A stretch of DNA of 64,000 bases from Halorubrum salinum (GTDB taxonomy: Archaea > Halobacteriota > Halobacteria > Halobacteriales > Haloferacaceae), in NCBI RefSeq assembly GCF_024494575.1, contig NZ_JANHDO010000003.1, positions 345,212-409,211 of the forward strand, written 5' to 3'. The notes under the pieces were generated by a model that was not told where the DNA came from, did not search any database, and saw only the letters and a program-made list of their open reading frames with translations. Below are positions 52,701 through 60,052 of the stretch, piece after piece. The first letter of the stretch is position 1. Each line of letters starts with the position of its first letter. The position numbers and the translations under genes were made by a program.

Positions 52701-53687
52701 CCACACGAAAATGTCGTCCTGAAACAGCCCCTCAACGAGCTGATCCGACATGTCGTCAATGAGATTGTCCGCGGCGACAGGGAACGCGTCGAGATTGATC
52801 GTCCGGCCGAACCCTTGGAGTCCGCGGAAGTAGTCGTCCATCCCCCCGTACGGGGTGCCGGCGAAGAAGTCGTGATCCTCGGTGGCCTTCGCGAGGAGGA
52901 GACGGGCGAGAAGTGCGTGTCCGCTTTCGAGACAGAACATGAAGTCCCGGAGCGACTGGTTCCCGCCGATGAACGGCTCCCACGAATCTGGCACCTCGTC
53001 GGGCTCGCTCGCGTATGTCGCCTCCCAAAAGTCGTACGCCCCCTTCACGAACTTGGCTTCCTGTTCGTCACGGAGTTCTTCGAGGAGGTCCATCATGCCC
53101 GTAACGAGGTCGGCGAACGGGCTGCCCTCCTCAAGCCGGAACGTGTCGAAGAAGTGTTCCTGCCCGAGTTCGGCCTGCTGATTCAAGGGAATCGGATCGA
53201 GGTTCCCGAGAAAGTTGTTCACGTCGTCGGGATCGGTGAGGTCGAACTCGCGTTTCTGGAGCGCGCTTGCGAGGTCGCGGGCGTCCGAGTCGGTGACGGC
53301 GTCGAGAGAAACGACGAGTCGGGGGCGGTCCTCCCCACGTCGGTAGAGGCGCAGTTCCTCGCCGTTCGTCAGAACTCCGTGTTCCGCCCGGAGGAAGTCC
53401 ATGTAACCGAACAGCTGTGACCTGTGTTGCGGGAGGGACTCGCCGGTGGTCTTGAATTCGTATACGGTCGTGACGGCCTCGTTCGAGTCCAGCGTGATGT
53501 AGTCAGGGCGGCGATCGTCGGGAAGGGTGAACTCGCTTCGGAGATCGGTGCCGGTTCCCTCGAAACCAAGAGCATCGTAGAAGCCGGTTTCGAGAAACAA
53601 GTTCTCCACGTCGCGCTCACTCATGTCCCCCGCCGAGAGGGTACTGACGGCGTGGAGAGACTCGGAGACGGCGGCGGCGTCGGGCAT
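49776..53687 (-). CDS. Type IIG single-chain restriction-modification enzyme
   Basis: A 1303-aa fusion. The N-terminal PD-(D/E)xK nuclease has RRPDYITLD (D62) and VYEFKTTGES (E77, K79). A helical connector leads to the N6-adenine methyltransferase: DLYQRYFDPETRKALGEFYTPQPVIDYIM, motif I DPACGSGTFL (439-448) and motif IV NPPY (707-710, in VVGNPPYVRIQNL). The C-terminal 450 residues contain a target-recognition region (ATIGDVTDAVFQGIRTSANKIYVV, PYVEKLP-like contact) typical of Eco57I/TaqI-type enzymes. Both activities look intact. ATTAAGG about 28 bp upstream of the ATG suggests a leaderless start. Recognition site unpredictable. Confidence 0.88.
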   Translation of the reverse strand: MPDAAAVSESLHAVSTLSAGDMSERDVENLFLETGFYDALGFEGTGTDLRSEFTLPDDRRPDYITLDSNEAVTTVYEFKTTGESLPQHRSQLFGYMDFLRAEHGVLTNGEELRLYRRGEDRPRLVVSLDAVTDSDARDLASALQKREFDLTDPDDVNNFLGNLDPIPLNQQAELGQEHFFDTFRLEEGSPFADLVTGMMDLLEELRDEQEAKFVKGAYDFWEATYASEPDEVPDSWEPFIGGNQSLRDFMFCLESGHALLARLLLAKATEDHDFFAGTPYGGMDDYFRGLQGFGRTINLDAFPVAADNLIDDMSDQLVEGLFQDDIFVWWTDGYAEELSRGHETGASQFEEVAKEAGGVDRISDATRDRFSRAVAEVFFNVLRFDFGDVEGDLLGDLYQRYFDPETRKALGEFYTPQPVIDYIMDGVGYERGVSNERLIDPACGSGTFLVEAVERYIADVEQYEEDPDWKDHLQDLCTRPRVVGLDIHPFAVLMAQIRFVVAVLPAYRKAKQEHPEYTIRRLPIYRTDTLRNERELTGTDLGDDGSRQMTFDAMVDDEKDVRIPVPLPVEVDEDEVDETEDGFLVRRVRMPLFDTLQVQTGVSNFGEYFAALQGVLDTVKDHMALAEEFGGDFDWTYQSGLEERIHHHTKREYDGVEEFFAPYVNDMLENVRYLKEEHNDGRLFKMFEDTVLALVVKNYMEYDYVVGNPPYVRIQNLPDSQKAMMDTLYDATTGNYDIYCPFYERGLDWLAEGTGKLGFITPNQFMVTDYGEGLRRVLLEDSQIEEVYDFRDSGVFEDATNYPAVVILEDEPDRAAREDNEIRCVRVKANTDGEDDRELDEEIVTSVRENRGSPGYSDEFIDVFDYPQSKLSGDEYWALMPPEELQVFEKLERQAPATIGDVTDAVFQGIRTSANKIYVVDVLDADRIESDDTDGVVTVVPIGESQEYEIETDLLRPFLEGDEVKRWRGDWGGLHVVHPYYAEETDSGEVEAGLYSQEYLSENLPKTWQFFLEHRDALEARESGRKEGKDDWYGYIYPKNLGKFEAPKIIQAHIATDATFMIDEPGTWYFTTAYGVLLDPDHRSLTEEITCQLNSKALDFYFKHITTVKMGGYYEYRSQYVEKLPCVTEDTAGVFGSMRGTAGEIVDTIDLDSRTDRFPEAYLGDYDGELDYINYEWQTRRYPVNAEIQGDMDGDFTVQAGRSDEINDPAMYSDDRDARKRRAEYVHAAVDGRSVKSSEETTIPIPRSDDGVVELLERLETDRTEVEETNIAELEAEIDDAVYDLFDLTAEERAVVEDYLDVF

Positions 53688-53824
53688 AGCCTCTTGTGTC
53701 GACCGGTGTTCCTTAATGATTGCTGACTACTTGGGTACTCGATCGCGATAGAACCCCGGCGAGAATAGTCCGTTCTGGCGTTCGGATATGCCGAGCAAAG
53801 GATCGCAGGCGGCGGGGTTCCCGC

Positions 53825-54259
53825 CTACTCGGGGAATTCGCGCCGGCCGACGGAGTAGCAGTCAAAACACGGGAGCCGGTCGCCGTCACACTTGCACCCG
53901 CCGTCGGTGGCGACGCCGAGGGCCGGGCTTGAGCCCTCGAAGTCCACGGCCGCGTTCAGGACGGTCGGGCCCCCGACGATCGCGAGTGCGGTCTTGTGCT
54001 TACAGTCCGAGTCGTGATGAACGTCGGCCGGGCACTCGCACTCGGCTGGAACTGCGACGCCGTCCCGCACCTCCACGCCGACCGTGTACGAATGATCGTC
54101 TTTGAGGTAGCCGTAGCTCGCGTTCGTGACTTCGATCAGGTGCGGGCCGGTCACGGTGAACTCCCATGACTCCCACTCGACTCGGCGAAGGGTTCGCGAG
54201 GTGTAATCAAGGTATTCGACAGCGGTACGCTTTTCTCCGGTTCGGCTTGTAGTTGCCAT
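53825..54259 (-). CDS. SWIM zinc-finger protein
   Basis: A 144-residue protein. The SWIM motif CxCx9CxH is at C74, C76, C86 and H88 (AECECPADVHHDSDCKHK). A second cysteine group follows near the C-terminus (GGCKCDGDRLPCFDC), another possible zinc site. SWIM proteins of this size are frequent on haloarchaeal plasmids and integrated elements and probably bind DNA or proteins. Role unproven. Confidence 0.85.
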   Translation of the reverse strand: MATTSRTGEKRTAVEYLDYTSRTLRRVEWESWEFTVTGPHLIEVTNASYGYLKDDHSYTVGVEVRDGVAVPAECECPADVHHDSDCKHKTALAIVGGPTVLNAAVDFEGSSPALGVATDGGCKCDGDRLPCFDCYSVGRREFPE

Positions 54260-54346
54260 TGGTCTTCCCCAAGAAGGCCACCGTCCGGCGTCACTACCGC
54301 CGGGCGTTTCCGATACGCCCCGAGGGATGGGTCCTTCTTACCACTA

Positions 54347-54356
54347 CCTACGTAGG
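54347..54356. promoter_or_regulatory. Palindrome CCTACGTAGG, candidate operator
   Basis: A perfect 10-bp palindrome lies in the 172-bp gap between the divergent SWIM and winged-helix genes, next to an AT-rich GGAATAGGATATAG stretch that could be a core promoter. It is a candidate binding site for the adjacent winged-helix protein. Confidence 0.4.
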
Positions 54357-54431
54357 AATAGGATATAGCTGTATCGGTTACCCTCGAAGGAACTGGAAAC
54401 AGCTATCTGGATTCGGATAGAACCGCCCGGT

Positions 54432-54677
54432 ATGACTGCCGACAATCGCGAGCGTTCGGACGACGGGACCTATGCCGAGACCGTCACTCCCGAAGACGTC
54501 TTGGCGCTGTTCACCGACACGGAGCCCCGGACTGCGACCGAGGTAGCGGATGAACTCGGGATCGTACGCCGGACGGCCTTGAACAAGCTGAACGAACTCG
54601 CCGAGGAGGGTCGTATTCACAAAAAGAAGGTCGGAAGTCGAGCGGTGGTTTGGTGGGTTTCGGGCGACGACGAGTGA
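54432..54677 (+). CDS. Small winged-helix DNA-binding protein
   Basis: 81 residues with a MarR/ArsR-like wHTH: VTPEDVLALFTDTEPRTATEVADELGIVRRTALNKLNELAEEGRIHKKKVGSRAVVWWV. No ligand domain. Probably the element's own regulator, for example of the divergent SWIM gene or of replication. Confidence 0.82.
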   Translation: MTADNRERSDDGTYAETVTPEDVLALFTDTEPRTATEVADELGIVRRTALNKLNELAEEGRIHKKKVGSRAVVWWVSGDDE

Positions 54678-55484
54678 CCGAACAGGGTCGCCTCAGGCGG
54701 CCGAGGATGCTCCCTACGGGCTCCAAGCAACAGACCGTAGATGGGGTCCTGTTCCCGTCCCAAAGCTCACCACGGGACTCACCGAGAGCCTACGAGCGAA
54801 GAAAGCGGCCGGCGGGGTCGGCGGCGTTCTATCGCCCCCTCGGATCCGCCTTGGGCTCTCCTCACAGGTCCTATCGTGGCTCGCCGTCGACGGGGATCCA
54901 TTTGGGGTCCGGTAGGGTTCCGGCCGAAGGTCTGGTACTAACTTTTCATGGCGAAAAACCGCCTATACCAAAGGCTCGAAACGGCTTGCATGGACGGATC
55001 CGGGTCCGGGGTCTGCCGGGCTCGTAGTCGACGTGTTAGGGGCTTGCCGATCCGGGGTCTGGTCCGTTGTCCCCGTCGTGGAGTCCGACCGGTGAAGGAA
55101 CCGCCCGCATATCCCCCTGTCTCTGTCGGGCTCCGCCGTGGGTTCGGGGTCCCGTCGCTCCCACCGTCGGCCGGCGTCGACCCACCAGAATTCTGCGCGC
55201 GAGGTAAGGCCCGGTCGGTTGCTACACCGTCAATTCCCTCTACAGGTATAGAGAGTGTTACCCCGCAGATATTTTTGAATTTTTGAGATACCTCTATAGG
55301 CCCCTCGGAAAGGTACAGACAGGGCTCAGAAGGTGGATTGTGTATTTCCTTATGAGCGTTCCCTGAGTTAGCTCGCAGTAAGCAGCGGTCGCTGATATTG
55401 TGGGCGGCGGTTCTCTCGCAATGTTGGCTCTCTTTCCGGACACATCACACTCATATTAGAGTGTGGCATGCCCGATGAATGACC
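54678..55484. other. 807-bp structured non-coding zone, possible origin
   Basis: No frame is convincing. The first 500 bp carry at least five GGGGTC cores, several inside GATCCGGGGTCTG-like contexts (near 54895-55080). These are followed by an AT-rich tract (ATATTTTTGAATTTTTGAG at about 55267-55285) flanked by related CAGGTATAGAG and TACCTCTATAGG segments. Repeats plus an easily melted tract beside a helicase gene suggest a replication origin, but this is inference. Dispersed repeat copy B closes the zone. Confidence 0.45.
55402..55466 (+). repeat. Dispersed element repeat, copy B
   Basis: About 65 bp matching copy A (49086-49152) in the same orientation. It ends with the hairpin CACACTC-ATATTA-GAGTGTG at about 55447-55466, a perfect 7-bp inverted repeat placed just past the helicase stop, where it could also end leftward transcription. 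Confidence 0.7.
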
Positions 55485-57548
55485 TCACATAGCAGTCTCC
55501 CGCGGAGGAACTACATAGCCCGGACCGAACTCAATCAGCTCGGAAAGGTTCTCGGGGGTATACCGCCATGGACGGCCTCGGCCCGAGCCTTTTCCTGTCC
55601 GTTTTTCTCCTGTCACGATTCCATCCTCGGAGAGACCATTCAGGTTACGGCGTGCTGTTTCCACGCAGATGGCATCCTCCTCGCCATGGATCGTCTCTAA
55701 GACCTCCTGAACCTCTCTTGCGGTCCACTCTGTAGTTTCGTCTCCGTACTCCCGAAGTACACGAAGAACATCGGTCAGTCCATCGCTGTTCACCCACAGT
55801 TTAGGACTAATCAACCGATCATCGTATTCGACCCACTCCGGGAGTGCCGAAGTGTGAACGAACACAGTCGCTCCGCGATTTCCGTTCTCGTCTGGTTGTC
55901 GACCATAGCGCATCGCAGCTTGGAGAACAACGTTTTCACGGACTGCGTGGAGAAACGGTTCGCCTGCGGTTCCGAAACTTAGATTCCGTCCTGAGAGACG
56001 CTCTCCATCGTCGTTAGTCACAGCTTCAACTCCAACACCGCAAAGCGCCGCCCACATTTTGACAACTTCGTCGCCGGGGTAGTTACAGCCGGATACGATC
56101 CCGAACCGGGAGCGACCGAGTGCGTTCGTCCCGATTAGGTTGTTGTAGTGCTCGTATTGGTCGACCTCATTCAAGAAGCCGGCACGCCCGTAAGCTTCGT
56201 TGACGGCCTTGGTGCTGATTAGTGAGGGCGGGTCGTCGCTCCCGTGTGAGCCGATCATCCATTTGAACGCGAGCACATCTCTTACTGTAGCCTCGTTCAT
56301 ACTGTGGATCTGATTGCTCGGCTTATCGGGGTCGAACTCTTCCCCTGATGCGTAGGGCTTGACGTAGGCACTCGTCCGGATGAATCGTAAGCCAAGTTGA
56401 TCGCGGATATATTCGTTTTTGTACTCCTCAGTCGGGAGTACCGGGTGATGTTCGATACCGGGCAGCAGAAGGTCCCATAGCTCAAGCGTCGGCGTTCCAT
56501 CGAGAGCAATGACTCCCCGAGCGTTCGTAACCGGTGGCCGAGTCAGAAGCCACACAGAGCCGTTTCCACCGTTCATTACCCCTATGGTGTCCCGGCCGAC
56601 CTCAGCACGACCGTATCTGTTGACTGGAAGTGGCTTGGCAGAAAGCGCCAGTTCAGTTAGCAAGGGTGCTTCGGCTACCGCGTTACCTCGACCATTAAAA
56701 CGGCTTGACCAGAACGAGCGGTTCTTTCCCTGTGACGATCGCCACTTGCTAATCTCAGACTGGATCTCCGGATCGTCTTTCCTCTCGTTTAGATCGGCAT
56801 AGTTCTTGAACGGGAGATCGGGTTCTGTCTGGAGATATGCCGTAATACTCTCTTGAACAGTCTCTCCGCCGATTTTCCGAACGGCATCCTCTCCGGGGAA
56901 TTCGTCGAAGACGACGTACCGATCCTTGTGATACCGGCCAGGTTTCTGGATCGTTATTTCTTTTCCGTCCGACTTCTGGATCGTCTCGGTGTACGGTGTA
57001 AACGAGTGGAGATAGTTACCGATGATCACGTCATATGGTTCCGCATTTCCCTTCTCGATCTCGTCCAGCATCCGGTGGAACCCCTCGCGGCTTTGGACGT
57101 AAGGACACGGACCATCGGATTGGCACGGAAGCTGATCCCCGAAGTGCTCATGTACTGCGGTGAAACTTTCGAGCCGTTCGTAGACCTCTTCAACCTTGTC
57201 GTCCCACTCGTCCGCTTCTGGATGACGAGACTTACCGTGGGTATTCTTATACTGTTCTCCAAGTGGACAGTCGGCTCGCTGTGACGGAATACGCGCGTAT
57301 CGCTGGTTAAGTTCCTCACACGACTCTTCGTACTGACGATACAGGTCGTGTCTGAGGGTGTAGATCGTAATCGGTTCTCCGGTATCGGTCTCCCAAAGAG
57401 GTATACCACGACTTTTGCCCATCGCCGGCAGGGCATCAACCAGTCCTGGCCTGTCGCTCACAAATGCTTCACAGATTGTCTGGTAGCAATTCGGATCAAC
57501 GGACTTTCGGTACGATTCTATCGCTGTAGATGTAGGTTTAGCAGACAT
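55485..57548 (-). CDS. Probable Fe-S-type (XPD/DinG-like) SF2 helicase with C-terminal winged helix
   Basis: 687 residues. Walker A-like ALPAMGKS at 39-46 and Walker B YVVFDEFPGE with D215/E216. Between them are cysteines C77, C94, C142 and C148 and the segment YDVIIGNYLHSF, which mirrors the NHxLL-type step before the DEAH box in XPD/DinG helicases. Later motifs: ALDGTPT (349-354), SGCNYPGDEV (486-494) and motif VI-like LQAAMRYGR (542-550). Residues about 610-687 form a winged helix. Function is inferred to be replication or unwinding for the element. Four-Cys coordination is a prediction, not seen. Confidence 0.65.
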   Translation of the reverse strand: MSAKPTSTAIESYRKSVDPNCYQTICEAFVSDRPGLVDALPAMGKSRGIPLWETDTGEPITIYTLRHDLYRQYEESCEELNQRYARIPSQRADCPLGEQYKNTHGKSRHPEADEWDDKVEEVYERLESFTAVHEHFGDQLPCQSDGPCPYVQSREGFHRMLDEIEKGNAEPYDVIIGNYLHSFTPYTETIQKSDGKEITIQKPGRYHKDRYVVFDEFPGEDAVRKIGGETVQESITAYLQTEPDLPFKNYADLNERKDDPEIQSEISKWRSSQGKNRSFWSSRFNGRGNAVAEAPLLTELALSAKPLPVNRYGRAEVGRDTIGVMNGGNGSVWLLTRPPVTNARGVIALDGTPTLELWDLLLPGIEHHPVLPTEEYKNEYIRDQLGLRFIRTSAYVKPYASGEEFDPDKPSNQIHSMNEATVRDVLAFKWMIGSHGSDDPPSLISTKAVNEAYGRAGFLNEVDQYEHYNNLIGTNALGRSRFGIVSGCNYPGDEVVKMWAALCGVGVEAVTNDDGERLSGRNLSFGTAGEPFLHAVRENVVLQAAMRYGRQPDENGNRGATVFVHTSALPEWVEYDDRLISPKLWVNSDGLTDVLRVLREYGDETTEWTAREVQEVLETIHGEEDAICVETARRNLNGLSEDGIVTGEKRTGKGSGRGRPWRYTPENLSELIEFGPGYVVPPRETAM

Positions 57549-57550
57549 TT

Positions 57551-57793
57551 TTAGACTAAATCAGAGAGTTTCAGGTCGGTCGCACCCGGGTAGCTAATAT
57601 CGCCACCGGATTCACTCAGCCATTCACCGAACGAGAGACTACATCCATGACAAAAGAAATGGAAGTGAATCTCCTGCTCAATATCTCGCCCATGAGGTGG
57701 GCGGTATGTCCGGTCAATCATCTCGTAGCCAGTCATACAATTAATCAGATCGCCACACCGCTCGCAATAACCGCCTATAGTTTTGTTAGACAT
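57551..57793 (-). CDS. Small zinc-ribbon protein
   Basis: 80 residues with CERCGDLINC near the start and FFCHGCSLSF later (two CxxC knuckles about 35 residues apart), plus several histidines between. It lies two bases upstream of the helicase gene, so it is co-translated and may be an accessory factor for it. ATG 57793 chosen; an upstream extension is less protein-like. No family recognised. Confidence 0.65.
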   Translation of the reverse strand: MSNKTIGGYCERCGDLINCMTGYEMIDRTYRPPHGRDIEQEIHFHFFCHGCSLSFGEWLSESGGDISYPGATDLKLSDLV

Positions 57794-57964
57794 TTTCGAA
57801 TGGAGAGGATCGCCGGAATACAGATTAGACTGAGACTTAGATAAGCATCTCAAGAACTACGATTCAGTCATACTCATACAATCCCGGATATCGAACTTAC
57901 GAGATTAGAATGGATGCTGTCTGACAGCGTCTCCTTTCCACCCACTAATCTACGAGTAAGTATA

Positions 57965-58165
57965 TATAGATACCGTTCAGGAAGGTGATATAGCTGCTCG
58001 GCAGGAAGTCCTCTTCACTATACAGACTACCTCTATCCTATTATAGATACCGTGACACGAGATCGCAGACTTGCCGGCAGAAACTCTCTTCACTATACTA
58101 ACAACCCAATTTGTCTTATAGATTCCGTAACACGTGATAGCAGATAGCTCGCCCGGCAAATACGA
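57965..58165. repeat. Degenerate tandem repeats of about 75-77 bp
   Basis: TATAGATACC begins at 57965 and 58042, and TATAGATTCC at 58117. Units share CCGT, a GATA/GATC-GCAGA block, GCCGGCA and CTCTTCACTATAC. The third unit runs into dispersed repeat copy C. They sit in a gene-free gap of about 460 bp (57794-58253), AT-rich relative to the genome. Candidates are iterons, a promoter array or a decayed coding repeat. Confidence 0.65.
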
Positions 58166-58190
58166 GTGGGCGGCGGTTCTGTCGTGATCC
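58166..58190 (+). repeat. Dispersed element repeat, copy C (partial)
   Basis: GTGGGCGGCGGTTCTGTCGT matches the start of copies A and B, in the same orientation, then diverges. It follows the last tandem repeat unit and precedes the HNH-like gene's end. Confidence 0.5.
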
Positions 58191-58253
58191 AGACTATATC
58201 ATAATCCGTGAGATGGTGTGGGATCTATGAGTGTGGGAACAAGTCCGGCTGTC

Positions 58254-58937
58254 CTACCGGTCGTACCCCTCTACTCGCCAATCGTGGTAGATCTGCTTCG
58301 GCCACGTCGCACAGTTTCCATCCTTATGATGGCTCACCATCCCTCTTAACATTCTAACATACTCTACACTTTCAGGAGGCATCCCACAAGAAGGACAGAG
58401 AAATGGAGCCTCTTCCTCAATTTGGCCCCGTTCCATGGGTTCCGGTAGTTTCTCACGGAGGTGCTCCTCAAAGTGGGAATGACAATCAGCACAGATGTTA
58501 ATTAAGGACCGTTGTCTTCGGGTGATCTTATCCTCTCGAATCTTCTCCCCATCATGAATGTCAACATTATGTTTACAGACATTCTCGACCTTTCCGGTCC
58601 TCGACTTTCTCAGGACGTGATCCCGGTACGGTGGAGGTCGAAACAGAATGTAGTGCTTGCCAAAGTCGGGTGGCACCTCACCAATTATTTTGATAGAGTC
58701 AATCGGTCCCTCTTTGATGGGATGTGCCGAATAATAAGCTCCCGAACTGGTGATGCTTACTTCATCGTCGATTGTGTTTCCCCACTCATCAAGAAGGGTG
58801 ATCAAGGTCTCCTCGCCATGTTCTCTGACTGAATCTACCACCACCTCCATTCTTGCATCTGTGTCGAACGCCGTCCTGTGGTAGTCTAAGCGGAGTACGT
58901 CTCCGTTGCTCAATTGGTTGGGATTTGGTATTGTCAT
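58254..58937 (-). CDS. HNH-like protein of the element
   Basis: 227 residues. The region CKHNVDIHDGEKI...RQRSLINICADCHSHFEEHL fits an HNH fold: H123/H128, then N147, C149/C152, H153 and H159. A further CPSC pair (C181, C184) and a SHHKDGNCATW segment (203-206) follow. The N-terminal 90 residues are beta-rich. It could be a nuclease or a zinc DNA-binding protein. It lies next to the integrase with the same orientation, 49 bp upstream... of none of its promoter, so separate transcription is possible. Confidence 0.6.
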   Translation of the reverse strand: MTIPNPNQLSNGDVLRLDYHRTAFDTDARMEVVVDSVREHGEETLITLLDEWGNTIDDEVSITSSGAYYSAHPIKEGPIDSIKIIGEVPPDFGKHYILFRPPPYRDHVLRKSRTGKVENVCKHNVDIHDGEKIREDKITRRQRSLINICADCHSHFEEHLREKLPEPMERGQIEEEAPFLCPSCGMPPESVEYVRMLRGMVSHHKDGNCATWPKQIYHDWRVEGYDR

Positions 58938-58986
58938 AGTCTCTATTTGAATTTGATTGATATGTCTGTGCCGGTCATTAGTTCGA

Positions 58987-59994
58987 TCAAATATCCTTCA
59001 AGTAGTCTTTCCGTCGCTCGGCCTTCTCATCGTGGGTACCCTTGTCGTAGTGCTTGTCCAAGATCGGTCCGCTCATGTTGACTCTATTTCCGGTCACGTC
59101 TTTCGGCTGCCCTGCGTTTCTCGCAGCCGTCACGTAGCCCCGACGAAGCGCGTGCGGACTGACTGAACCGGGGCACTTCGAGGCGTGGCCCCAACTGGTC
59201 GACTGACACTCCTGCGGGTCCTCGTTGAACGGACAGGTGCCGCCGTTGTAGAAACACGGTGACGTGGACAGGTAGACGTGCTTCGTGATGGTCGTACGGC
59301 TTGCCCGGCCGTGGTCCGTAGCAATTAGCGGCTCGCGGTCGTGGTCGTCGATCACGTCAGGCCGGCGGTTCTGAATGAAATCGGCAACCACATCGGCGGT
59401 GTCGGGCCGAATCAGCACGTCCCGCTCGCTGTTGTGTTTCCGCTTCAGAGGAGTTCCTGTCTCCGGCCGGTGTCGGATCTCGATCGCCGGCCGTCCCTCA
59501 TCAAAGTCGTCCACGTCAAGCGTACGGAGGCCGCTGATTCGCATTCCGCACTTCCACAGGAGTAGGATGGTGACGTGGCGGAGGCTCGCGTACTGGTACT
59601 TCTCAAGTTGGTTGAGGATCTGAACTGCCTCCTCGCGGAGTAGTACGTCGTTGCAAATCTCGTCCTCCTGTTTGACTTTCGTGATCTGGATGAGTTCGTG
59701 GAGCCCGACAGGGACGGCCTGTATGGACTCGCAGAACTGAATGAAGTTCCGGATCGTCCGCATATCGTTCCGGGCGGTGATCGGCTTGACCGACTCCAAC
59801 CGCCATTCCTCAAACTGTGCGATAGTGTCGCTGCTCACGTCACGCATGTCGGCGGTTCCCTTGCTATCCAAGAACTCGATAAGTCGCGTGAGTGCGGTGT
59901 CGTAGTTGTAGATCGTCTTCTCGGTGACGTGGGTTCGCTTCTTGTTCAGGTACCGTGTCCGTGCGTCCCTCGGGGGAGTAGGTTTGAGTTCCAT
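58987..59994 (-). CDS. int: Tyrosine-family integrase
   Basis: 335-aa site-specific recombinase. The N-terminal SAM-like core-binding domain (TEKTIYNYDTALTRLIEFLDSKG) precedes the catalytic domain. Catalytic residues are R152 (KCGMRISGL), H281/R284 (SPHALRRGY) and nucleophile Y316 (LDKHYDKGT). Four cysteines between (C247, C254, C263, C274) form a probable zinc finger, a usual feature of haloarchaeal integrases. It lies 59 bp inside attR, oriented inward, as expected for tRNA-integrating elements. Confidence 0.93.
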   Translation of the reverse strand: MELKPTPPRDARTRYLNKKRTHVTEKTIYNYDTALTRLIEFLDSKGTADMRDVSSDTIAQFEEWRLESVKPITARNDMRTIRNFIQFCESIQAVPVGLHELIQITKVKQEDEICNDVLLREEAVQILNQLEKYQYASLRHVTILLLWKCGMRISGLRTLDVDDFDEGRPAIEIRHRPETGTPLKRKHNSERDVLIRPDTADVVADFIQNRRPDVIDDHDREPLIATDHGRASRTTITKHVYLSTSPCFYNGGTCPFNEDPQECQSTSWGHASKCPGSVSPHALRRGYVTAARNAGQPKDVTGNRVNMSGPILDKHYDKGTHDEKAERRKDYLKDI

Positions 59995-60052
59995 GGGTGG
60001 TCTCGTGTACTCCCCGGCAGAACGCCGCGCTCGTGTGCCCGCGTCGAGGGGT

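Noticed and set aside
54650..55027. 125-aa rightward frame after the winged-helix gene
   Set aside because: Composition (Arg, Ser, Gly, Pro) is like non-coding GC-rich sequence and it runs through GGGGTC repeats.
57965..58165. CRISPR array
   Set aside because: The repeats are degenerate along their whole length, only three units exist, and there are no conserved short repeats with unique spacers or cas genes.
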